The position numbers and the translations under genes are program-made. The notes below the pieces were generated by a model that made no database searches, was not told the origin of the DNA, and worked only from the letters and a program-made list of their open reading frames with translations. From contig QZIV01000011.1 of the NCBI GenBank assembly GCA_003599135.1, positions 1-46,236 of the forward strand: a DNA stretch of 46,236 bases, read 5' to 3'. Source of the stretch: Candidatus Parcubacteria bacterium (GTDB taxonomy: Bacteria > Patescibacteriota > Minisyncoccia > UBA6257 > 2-01-FULL-56-20). This document shows, piece by piece, positions 36,562 through 44,026 of this stretch (the first letter of the stretch is position 1; each line of letters opens with the position of its first letter).

Positions 36562-36951
36562 ATGGCGAGGGTACTCAACGAAGGCGATCAAATCAGAATC
36601 AGGATCGAAACCGAAGACGATGAAAAACGCTGGCCGGTTTTGATTCTGACGTATCCGAACGAGCAAGAGCTCGATAAACACGAGCGCGACCGCGCAACCG
36701 TCGAAATGGCGCGTCACGGCAAAGTCAAAACCAAAGTCGACTATGCCGCAGATATTCAGTTCATCGAAAAGCATCTTGTCGGCTGTGAAAACATCGAGAT
36801 TCCCGATCCCGCCAATCCCGGCCAATTCGTACCGCTAACCACCACAACCCCTGAATGGAAATCGAAAATCCCCGTTCGCTGGAAACGACGAGCGATCAAT
36901 TATTTCCTTACGGGTGACGCAATGGGTGACGAGGACCCGGAAAAAAACTAA
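36562..36951 (+). CDS. Tail assembly chaperone, gpG-like
   Basis: A 129-residue acidic protein between the tail tube and tape measure genes, the invariable place of gpG. It ends at TAA 36949, immediately after the slippery heptamer A-AAA-AAC. Most ribosomes stop here; some shift back one base and make the longer GT product. It helps load tube subunits on the tape measure protein. AAAGGAG precedes the start. Confidence 0.85.
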   Translation: MARVLNEGDQIRIRIETEDDEKRWPVLILTYPNEQELDKHERDRATVEMARHGKVKTKVDYAADIQFIEKHLVGCENIEIPDPANPGQFVPLTTTTPEWKSKIPVRWKRRAINYFLTGDAMGDEDPEKN

Positions 36952-36990
36952 TCGCGTTCCTGGAGTCAGACTATTTTCGGCGGCTCCAGG
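36942..36990 (+). promoter_or_regulatory. Programmed -1 ribosomal frameshift site
   Basis: Slippery heptamer AAAAAAC (36942-36948) in the correct phase, the 0-frame stop right after it, and a hairpin CCTGGAG (36959-36965) / CTCCAGG (36984-36990) ten bases downstream: a complete -1 frameshift signal like that of lambda G/GT. Confidence 0.88.
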
Positions 36991-37244
36991 AATGCAGGGA
37001 CATGGAGGGCGAGCCATGCGGGGAATGCAAAGACTGTCCGCATTACAAAGAGGCTTTCAGCCGATTCACGCCCGAATATGCGGCTTATGTTTCACGCCTG
37101 CAGCGCGGCATTTTGCGGCTGAAGCTCGCCCCCACGCTGGCCGGCCAATATTCCTTGCGGGAAATCGATCTCATGGCCTTGATGATCGCACACGCCGAAC
37201 AGAAGGCCGCAGAGAAGGCAAAAGAAAATGCCAAGACCAGTTGA
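36948..37244 (+). CDS. T extension of the GT tail assembly chaperone (made by -1 frameshift)
   Basis: This 98-residue extension has no start codon at its beginning; after the -1 shift, reading resumes at CTA 36948 and runs to TGA 37242. The fused GT product is 227 residues. It carries four cysteines (Cys-Gly-Glu-Cys-Lys-Asp-Cys) near its start and a helical C-terminus. The internal ATG at 37002 has no clear site, so fusion is the likely route. In lambda GT binds the tape measure while its G part binds tube subunits. Confidence 0.82.
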   Translation, partial: LIAFLESDYFRRLQECRDMEGEPCGECKDCPHYKEAFSRFTPEYAAYVSRLQRGILRLKLAPTLAGQYSLREIDLMALMIAHAEQKAAEKAKENAKTS

Positions 37245-39351
37245 AATAATCCTGCGTGGAGCATTTGACGACAAGATCACACCCGCATACAAGCGGGCGA
37301 TGAATCAGGTCAAGGCGGAGGCTAAATCTGCTACTGCCGCAATGGGCCAGCTTTTCAATTCCGGCATCGGCCTAATCAAGCGCGGATTTACCAGCCTCTT
37401 GTCCCTCGCAAGGCGCGTATTCTCCGAACTCGTACAGGCCGCGAAATGGGCGGCATTAGGAATTGCCGCGATATCGGTAGCTTTAATCAAGATCGGCTCT
37501 GACGTTACGGAAGCGGAGAACCTTTTTGTCGTTTCAATGGGTGAAATGCGCTCGCAGGCAGAAGCATGGGCGAAAGAATTTTCGCGCACCCTGCGATTGA
37601 ATGTCAATGACGTAAAGAAATTTTTGGGCACGTTCAATGTCATGCTGTCAAGCCTCGGACTCGCCGCAGACGAAGCATATGAGATGTCGAAGGGGCTTGT
37701 CCGGCTCGCCTACGATATTAGCTCATTCTACAATCTGAAGCCCGAGGAGGCATTCCTGAAACTTCAGGCCGGCATCACCGGCGAGGTGGAGCCGTTAAAG
37801 CGCCTGGGAATTGTGCTGAATGAAACGACCGTAAAAGCTTACGCCATGGCGCATGGCATCGGCGAGGCCGGAAAAGAGCTTACGGAAAACCAAAAAATTC
37901 TTGCTCGTTACGGCGCATTGATGGAAGCAACGAAAAAGGCTCAGGGCGATCTTAACCGGACGCTGGGAAGCTCTACGAACATATTCCGCTCGATTTGGGC
38001 GGCGATCCGAGAAGTTGCTCAGCATATCGGCAAGGGGATCGTTGAGAGCAAAGCGTTTCAGGCCGCCGTTAAATGGCTGGGTGATACATTCATTGAATTG
38101 AAAGATAAGATCCTCGGGGTGAATATCTCCGAAACGATAGACCGCTGGACCGACAGCATCCGCCGCTTTTTCACTGAAACATTGAATGTGGGGGCGCGGC
38201 TGCAGAACATGAAACAGCAGGCGCTCGATCTGCTCAGAAGTATTCCTATTGGCGGAACGATCACGGAAACCAAAGTGCATTCCACCGGATTCGGAACGGA
38301 AAAGACCACCACGACCCGGGCCCGGACGCTGGCGGATATCGGCGGTATTCGAGAGGCGCTAAAGGCGCTCGGAGTTGACGCCAAACAATTCATTGCCGAT
38401 GCGTTCACGTGGATCGAGCAGAAGATTCTCGCGGCGTTTGCATATATCAAATCCGGCGAGGCTAAAAGAGACTTCGAAGGCTTAAAGAGAAGCTGGGCGG
38501 CCTTCAGGGAAGATGTTGCTGTAATCGCTGGCGTACTTCGGCCAACGTACACAATATTAAAAAACCTTGCCGGCCTCGCCTTTGACTTTGCTAAAGCACA
38601 CCCGGATATCGCCGCCCTTGGCGCCGCCTTTATTCTGCTCGGACCGCCAATTGCCAGAATAGTAGGGCCGCTCGCCACTATCGCATCGTTCCTGTTTACC
38701 ATCGGGAGCGGAGTAATCCCCGTGATTATCTCCGGCATAGGCGCGGTTGTGGGTGTTCTTGGTGGACCGCTGACGCTTGCGATCATCGGCGTTGTTGCCG
38801 CAATCACCTCGATTTACCTCAATTGGGAAAACATCTGGAAAATGTTTCGTGACGGTTGGTGGGCAATCCGGGATGCCGCGATCGAAACATGGGAAATGAT
38901 CAAGGAAGCATTCACATTTGATGCCTTGACGCTGGCGCTTAATGGTTTTATCGACGGCGCGAAGGCAACATGGCAGGATTTTTCCACCTGGTTCAAATCC
39001 CTCTGGAACGAAACCATAAGCGCGGGTATCGATAAGGTCAAGGAATTCTTCGGGGTTGCGCGTCCTCAGCATAAAGAAAGCCCGTCCATGATCGAGAATT
39101 GGGCGGCTGGTATTGGACAGATTGAAGCCACGTTTGCGAGCGCGATGTCAAACATGATGGCGCAGTCGCAAGTATTAACGGCTCAGTCGAGGCCAAATTA
39201 TCAAACGTCGTATTCCACGGTCATTAATGGCGGCATCAATGTTTCTCTTCCGCCTTCGAATGACCCCGAAACACTGTCAGATGAATTTGTCCGCAGGCTC
39301 CAACACAAGATGAACCGGCGCTCTCGCGTTGGCTGGGACCCGATCTCATGA
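37228..39351 (+). CDS. Tape measure protein
   Basis: A 707-residue protein, the longest gene here after the helicase fusion and the fibre. The N-terminal 230 residues fit the tape measure helical region; hydrophobic stretches lie at about 70-92 and 500-535, as usual for a protein that spans the host membrane during DNA entry. It sets tail length; by the usual rule of about 0.15 nm per residue the tail would be near 100 nm. It overlaps the GT frame by 17 bases. Confidence 0.92.
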   Translation: MPRPVEIILRGAFDDKITPAYKRAMNQVKAEAKSATAAMGQLFNSGIGLIKRGFTSLLSLARRVFSELVQAAKWAALGIAAISVALIKIGSDVTEAENLFVVSMGEMRSQAEAWAKEFSRTLRLNVNDVKKFLGTFNVMLSSLGLAADEAYEMSKGLVRLAYDISSFYNLKPEEAFLKLQAGITGEVEPLKRLGIVLNETTVKAYAMAHGIGEAGKELTENQKILARYGALMEATKKAQGDLNRTLGSSTNIFRSIWAAIREVAQHIGKGIVESKAFQAAVKWLGDTFIELKDKILGVNISETIDRWTDSIRRFFTETLNVGARLQNMKQQALDLLRSIPIGGTITETKVHSTGFGTEKTTTTRARTLADIGGIREALKALGVDAKQFIADAFTWIEQKILAAFAYIKSGEAKRDFEGLKRSWAAFREDVAVIAGVLRPTYTILKNLAGLAFDFAKAHPDIAALGAAFILLGPPIARIVGPLATIASFLFTIGSGVIPVIISGIGAVVGVLGGPLTLAIIGVVAAITSIYLNWENIWKMFRDGWWAIRDAAIETWEMIKEAFTFDALTLALNGFIDGAKATWQDFSTWFKSLWNETISAGIDKVKEFFGVARPQHKESPSMIENWAAGIGQIEATFASAMSNMMAQSQVLTAQSRPNYQTSYSTVINGGINVSLPPSNDPETLSDEFVRRLQHKMNRRSRVGWDPIS

Positions 39352-39707
39352 GTGTGATATTCACACAGGGAGCAACGACCGTAACATTAACCCGCGGCCC
39401 GATATTCCCGTACACGCCGCAGACGGATAAATACCAGCTCATAGGCCGGACGGCCGGTAATACAATCATTGTCCAGGAGCTTGCAACACAGGATTCGGTT
39501 TATACGTTTCGATTCGCTAACGTCTCAGACAGCGATTATGCCGATCTGTATAGCTTCTGGAATACAACGATCGATGGAGCAAATGAGACGTTTACCTTTA
39601 CCGACCCGGATGCTTCCGCGCATACCGCCCGCTGGATGAACGGCTGGAAATGGGAGCAGACATCCGAAGGCCGCTGGGCCGGGGAAGTAACTTTGAGGTA
39701 TGAATGA
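39348..39707 (+). CDS. Distal tail / minor tail protein
   Basis: A 119-residue beta protein directly after the tape measure gene (ATGA overlap). Small proteins here (gpM- or Dit-like) start the baseplate. Segments Phe-Trp-Asn-Thr-Thr-Ile-Asp-Gly and Phe-Thr-Phe-Thr-Asp-Pro-Asp are typical of minor tail proteins that handle tail-tip assembly. Exact family uncertain. Confidence 0.68.
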   Translation: MSVIFTQGATTVTLTRGPIFPYTPQTDKYQLIGRTAGNTIIVQELATQDSVYTFRFANVSDSDYADLYSFWNTTIDGANETFTFTDPDASAHTARWMNGWKWEQTSEGRWAGEVTLRYE

Positions 39708-40972
39708 GAACTCTAACAGCCGCGATGGAGGCGCAACGGACCGCTACCGCAACATCCCCGCGCATTCTCGTCAGGATTGACATTTCCGGCGACGGCGACT
39801 ATTCCGGCATGTACTCAGACCAGGACATGGATGTATCCGGCAACACCTACGAGGGATACGTTCAGGAGATATCCGACATCAACTCTTCCCTCGATCTCGT
39901 GAAACTCGGAAGCACGGATGACATTGAGATCATCATGAAAAATGACGATACGGAGAAGTTCGCCACAATCGCAATCACAAATCAGCTTGAAGGTAAAGCC
40001 GTTTGGGTTGAACTGTGGTTCCCGGGGACTACATACAGCACAGACGCTATAACCCTTTTTCGCGGGCATATCGAGTCGATCCGGGAGCACGCAAACGGCG
40101 GAACGGCGCTGCATTGCGTGGAATTTGGCAAGAAATACCTTCAAGAACTTCCGCTCCGGGAGATAAATGAGGATGATTTTGATTGGGATTTGCCGCCTGA
40201 AAACCTGGGCGCGAAAATCCCGGTGATCTATGGCAAGCTGGAGAATGCGAAAGGGCTTTGTATTTGGGGTTATCCGACCACGAAATTATACACGGCGCAT
40301 CGGGCCGAACAAACCGTAATTCTCTGTGATGATGTGTCTAATTTTCCGTCATCTGGCACCGTTTTAATTGGCATGGAAGAGATCAGCTATGGCGACATCG
40401 ATGTTGAGTATGACTTTGAAGGCCAGACAATAGGAGCCTTGCTCGATTGCACGCGCGGCGCCGGTGGCACAACAGCCCTTCCCCACAAAGAGGGCAGCGT
40501 GGTCGCCATTGCAAAGCAACACATCTATATTTTTGCCGATCACGGTTGCGGGGCGATCCGGGCGCCGCTGATCAATGGGATTCGCCCGATTGACGATTAT
40601 ACGAGCAATGATGCATCCACCTCATTCGCGCGGCTGCGCGACGGAGAAACACAGCGGACGTGCATTCTCACGTTTGACGAGTCGCCGGCGCGATATCTGG
40701 AGATACAGGAAGGCGTGGAATCGATGAATGTATATCCGAATGTGGTGGATGCAGTAAATAGCGCAACCGACCCGACAAACGCGATTGATCAAATCGAGGG
40801 AGACAGTTATGCCCAAGTATCGGCCGCCGCAACCCCGCTGGCGGTTAAACAGACACTCGATCTATCTGATTACGAGTATGAGCGCGGCCCGATAAAGCAG
40901 GCATTCGTGACGGTTGAGTATGAATATGACGGCACATTTTCGGTCGGCGATTTTACGGTGGACGTAGCCTAA
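39704..40972 (+). CDS. Tail tip / baseplate protein
   Basis: A 422-residue protein. The first 150 residues resemble an L-shaped tail domain (Arg-Ile-Asp-Ile-Ser-Gly-Asp-Gly...Leu-Phe-Arg-Gly-His-Ile-Glu-Ser), and the middle contains Lys-Ile-Pro-Val-Ile-Tyr-Gly, frequent in tail proteins near the tip. It follows the Dit-like gene by ATGA overlap. Together with the next three genes it builds the tail end. Confidence 0.7.
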   Translation: MRTLTAAMEAQRTATATSPRILVRIDISGDGDYSGMYSDQDMDVSGNTYEGYVQEISDINSSLDLVKLGSTDDIEIIMKNDDTEKFATIAITNQLEGKAVWVELWFPGTTYSTDAITLFRGHIESIREHANGGTALHCVEFGKKYLQELPLREINEDDFDWDLPPENLGAKIPVIYGKLENAKGLCIWGYPTTKLYTAHRAEQTVILCDDVSNFPSSGTVLIGMEEISYGDIDVEYDFEGQTIGALLDCTRGAGGTTALPHKEGSVVAIAKQHIYIFADHGCGAIRAPLINGIRPIDDYTSNDASTSFARLRDGETQRTCILTFDESPARYLEIQEGVESMNVYPNVVDAVNSATDPTNAIDQIEGDSYAQVSAAATPLAVKQTLDLSDYEYERGPIKQAFVTVEYEYDGTFSVGDFTVDVA

Positions 40973-40973
40973 T

Positions 40974-41210
40974 ATGCAGTCCTGGAATTTATATGATGTC
41001 GATCAAGGCCATTCCAAAAATTCGGATGATACGAAGGATCGGGATTTTGTTGGGCGCGGAGGCGTCCAGGACGCAAAATTTTGGAGGCAGTCATCCGAAC
41101 CGACGCCTGTTGCCGGCAAGACAAACTTTTGGGAAGACACTGACGACGGCCATGAATATAAATATAACTTTTCACTGTCAATGTGGGTTTCAATCACGGG
41201 GTTTTCATAA
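40974..41210 (+). CDS. Small tail-region protein
   Basis: A 78-residue polar, Trp/Asp-rich protein placed tightly between two tail genes (two bases after the previous stop, one-base overlap with the next start). No ribosome-binding site stands out, so translation may be coupled. Unknown role in the tail tip. Confidence 0.58.
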   Translation: MQSWNLYDVDQGHSKNSDDTKDRDFVGRGGVQDAKFWRQSSEPTPVAGKTNFWEDTDDGHEYKYNFSLSMWVSITGFS

Positions 41211-42355
41211 TGCCTGTAAGCGGCGAACCTCCTTATAGCTGGTATAAAGGCACGTCCCTTACAAAGCAATTCTTTTGGAGTCGCATCTTTTGTGAGGCGA
41301 TGCAGGCGCTAAACAATCGCGCCGCCATTGTCGAGATGTCGCCCTTTACATGGTATGCGTATCGCCCTAATGGTTCGGTGATCGGAGCTCTCGAACACTT
41401 ATCGTTTACATACGAAGAGGCAGAAAACGAGGAGGATATTTCCGCAGGCAAGACGCTCGAAAACGACACGACGGCGGCAAGCGCGGAAATATATTCAATC
41501 AACACAACGACTAAACGCATCATAATTATTGCCACAAGCACCATTGATTGGAATGCGGGAGACGCGATCTCGTGCGATACATTTGCGGCAGTGATCAGCG
41601 ACACATATATTTCATGCCCGGATGATGACGCGCTCAAGAATTTCAAAGCGTGGCGTCACTCGAATGTAATTTACGATATGCGGACGGCGATTGACCAACT
41701 CATTGCCAGCGGCAGGTATAAAACACCCGATACCTATGAGGACTACACGCTCGCGAGGCTGTTAACTGATGCGGTTGCTAGAGAAGATTGGAAACACACG
41801 ATAGCGGCAATTCAGGGGTTGGGCTATTACGATCCCGAGGATATAGAGGAAATTCTGAAGTGCGCCGATCTCTTGATTCCGGGTATCTGGTATATCCCAA
41901 AGACATATATCGGAGAAACCGTTGTTCAAGAAGCGGCGGCGACACGGACAAATTACAGTGAGGCGCCGTATCGAGAGGACGGATTCTGGACGCTGAGCTG
42001 TACAGGGGCTGCGGGCAAGAAGGGCTCCGTAGCGTGCGACGGCTATCATTTCACACTGCAAACAGGGGAATGGGAGACCGGCGGCGCGCTGACGGCAGAA
42101 GTTGCCGTTGGCGAAACAGATAGAATGGTTGATTTCTCCCCTACCGTGAGTTTTTTGACTGTACTAGGGGATTATTGGGAATTCACTTTTAGCGGCGACG
42201 CTTCGACTGTGCTAATGACGGCAACATCTGGGACGCGATATAAATATACGCCCAGCCTGGATTCTATTGAATACCAACTGCTGATAGATGGACAGTGGCA
42301 GACATGGTGGGAGGGCGAGGGCGACACGATACGCCATACATTTGAGGCGCCCTGA
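41210..42355 (+). CDS. Tail tip structural protein
   Basis: A 381-residue protein with an N-terminal helical part, a Thr/Ser-rich beta part and a C-terminal beta domain of about 120 residues with repeated Thr-Trp/Tyr strands. No family is recognised. The start at 41210 (TAATG overlap) is chosen over 41183, which lies in the previous gene. Role inferred from position. Confidence 0.65.
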   Translation: MPVSGEPPYSWYKGTSLTKQFFWSRIFCEAMQALNNRAAIVEMSPFTWYAYRPNGSVIGALEHLSFTYEEAENEEDISAGKTLENDTTAASAEIYSINTTTKRIIIIATSTIDWNAGDAISCDTFAAVISDTYISCPDDDALKNFKAWRHSNVIYDMRTAIDQLIASGRYKTPDTYEDYTLARLLTDAVAREDWKHTIAAIQGLGYYDPEDIEEILKCADLLIPGIWYIPKTYIGETVVQEAAATRTNYSEAPYREDGFWTLSCTGAAGKKGSVACDGYHFTLQTGEWETGGALTAEVAVGETDRMVDFSPTVSFLTVLGDYWEFTFSGDASTVLMTATSGTRYKYTPSLDSIEYQLLIDGQWQTWWEGEGDTIRHTFEAP

Positions 42356-42358
42356 CAA

Positions 42359-43480
42359 ATGACTATCAATTATTTCAAAATCAACCTGGGAAGCGGACTC
42401 GATGACATTCTGACGGACCCCTGGGGCTTTTTCACAAACAAGGTGGTTCGCGTGAGCAGCACAACAAGCTCGCCGGTTAAGGTGCGGAACGTCCTTTTTA
42501 ATATCGAGTATCACCCGGCCGATATCCGCGTCGGTGATGATGTGCGGGCGACGGTGTGGGGCGACACGGTCACCGAGGATATGGAGCCGGTTGTTGACGG
42601 CAGTGGGGTTGTTGCGGAGCACCCGGCAACAATCCTCTATCATTTGCTGAGTTACTGGTTTCAGGTGCCGGCCGCGCGAATCGATAAGCAGTCGTTTCGT
42701 GACGCAAAGAATACATTAGGAGACGTGCGTTTCGCGTTCGCGCTTTCACAGGCGAGGGCGGGAGAGGAGATCCTTGCCGATCTCGCGTATCAAGCCCGAT
42801 GCTGGTTATTCATGGACTCCGGCAAATACAAGCTCGTTGTCAGGCCAACCGTGCTAACCACGTCCGTCCGCTCGATCGGCACGACCGGAGTAACCGGATT
42901 CATTGGCGGCACAACAAAGCTATTTCCGCTGGGACTGAAGCAAATCTATAACAAAGTGATCGTCAAATATTATCACTCGAATAAAGATGAACTGGACCCG
43001 TACAAACGAAAGGTTATCGCTCAGGACGTTGACAGTCAAACGGAATTCGGAATCCGGACGCTCACGATCGACGCATGGGCGGTCCGGCAGTACGAATGGG
43101 CGCTAAATATCGCAAATCATTATCTCGCCTGGCACCTCGGGCCGCGCTACATATGGCAGGCGGAAACATACCTCGGAAACATGGATCTCGAGCGCGGGGA
43201 CGTTGTTGCTATTACTGACAGCCAATGGGGGCTTTCCGGTGCGTTAGGCGTGGTTGTTGGCATCCAGTGGCTACCAGGATCGGCGCCTGCAGGACGCATG
43301 TATAAAATGCGGCTGAATGTTTTGCTCTATCCCTGTGACTTCTATTGGACCTCGAACCCCAGCGATGAAGAGCCGGAAGAGGGCGAGCCCGAGACGCCCG
43401 ATAATCCGTTTGATCCGGGCGACCGTGGGATCTGGTTTGGCGGCGGCTGGGGGATCGGCTTCGGCCGGGGGATTGCCTAA
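42359..43480 (+). CDS. Tail tip protein (tail-associated, gpJ/Tal-like segment)
   Basis: A 373-residue protein. The middle, with Leu-Ala-Asp-Leu-Ala-Tyr-Gln-Ala-Arg-Cys and Tyr-Asn-Lys-Val-Ile-Val-Lys-Tyr, followed by Leu-Glu-Arg-Gly-Asp-Val-Val-Ala-Ile-Thr, is the hub pattern of gpJ/Tal-type tail tip proteins. The C-terminus is Glu/Pro-rich then Gly/Trp-rich (Gly-Gly-Gly-Trp-Gly-Ile-Gly). It forms the base to which the fibre attaches. Confidence 0.68.
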   Translation: MTINYFKINLGSGLDDILTDPWGFFTNKVVRVSSTTSSPVKVRNVLFNIEYHPADIRVGDDVRATVWGDTVTEDMEPVVDGSGVVAEHPATILYHLLSYWFQVPAARIDKQSFRDAKNTLGDVRFAFALSQARAGEEILADLAYQARCWLFMDSGKYKLVVRPTVLTTSVRSIGTTGVTGFIGGTTKLFPLGLKQIYNKVIVKYYHSNKDELDPYKRKVIAQDVDSQTEFGIRTLTIDAWAVRQYEWALNIANHYLAWHLGPRYIWQAETYLGNMDLERGDVVAITDSQWGLSGALGVVVGIQWLPGSAPAGRMYKMRLNVLLYPCDFYWTSNPSDEEPEEGEPETPDNPFDPGDRGIWFGGGWGIGFGRGIA

Positions 43481-43861
43481 ATGTCCGATACCGCGCTTTT
43501 CGCATTCAATAAAAAAGATTTTTACATATTGGGGCGTGTGCGAGAGCGGCAGGCGCTGGCCGCCGGCACGGTTGACGATCTCTCGTATGACGATACAACG
43601 GGCCGGATTAAATTCTGCTTACTCGATCTTACGTGTGTGGCTGAGATTGACGAATCCGGGAATCTCTATATCCCGGGGCGAGTGCGGGAAAGAGAGGTAT
43701 TCGCAAACAGGAATTCGACCGACGGCATCCGGGCGGAGGCATCGGCGGTTGTGCTGAATATCGGGATTACATCGGTTGTCGAATTTACCGTTACCGCCAT
43801 GAGAATTAAAGGGCGGCTGTATGAGCACACGCTCGGGGCGGCATTGCTCGCGGGCGTGTGA
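43481..43861 (+). CDS. Tail tip / fibre-attachment protein
   Basis: A 126-residue beta-rich protein starting right after the previous stop. It contains two related segments: Leu-Gly-Arg-Val-Arg-Glu-Arg and Pro-Gly-Arg-Val-Arg-Glu-Arg, each followed by a strand, which suggests an internal duplication. Likely a connector between tip and fibre. No family recognised. Confidence 0.6.
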   Translation: MSDTALFAFNKKDFYILGRVRERQALAAGTVDDLSYDDTTGRIKFCLLDLTCVAEIDESGNLYIPGRVREREVFANRNSTDGIRAEASAVVLNIGITSVVEFTVTAMRIKGRLYEHTLGAALLAGV

Positions 43862-43864
43862 GAA

Positions 43865-44026
43865 GTCCAAAGTCCAAAGGCTAAGGTCCAAGGTTGCGGG
43901 CCGTGCCCGTGAAGAGGAGGAAAAGCCGTGAAAATGAATCCGTGGTCAAAAATCTTCGTGTTTTTCTGTCTTGGTCTTTTCGTTTTGGTCTCCCTGACCT
44001 TGGACCTTAGACGTTGGACCTTGGAC
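43865..44026. repeat. Inverted repeat (30-bp arms) around the fibre gene start
   Basis: Left arm 43865-43894 and right arm 43997-44026 are inverted copies, 27 of 30 positions identical, of GTCCAAGG-type repeat DNA like that at 1093-1108. The 102-bp centre holds the ribosome-binding site, start codon and hydrophobic N-terminus of the fibre. The right arm is translated (residues 24-33). Confidence 0.85.

Noticed and set aside
38058-38807. Leftward open frame of 249 codons in the tape measure gene
   Set aside because: Its composition (Ser/Ala/Pro-rich) is that expected from the reverse strand of a helical gene, with no start site or motifs.
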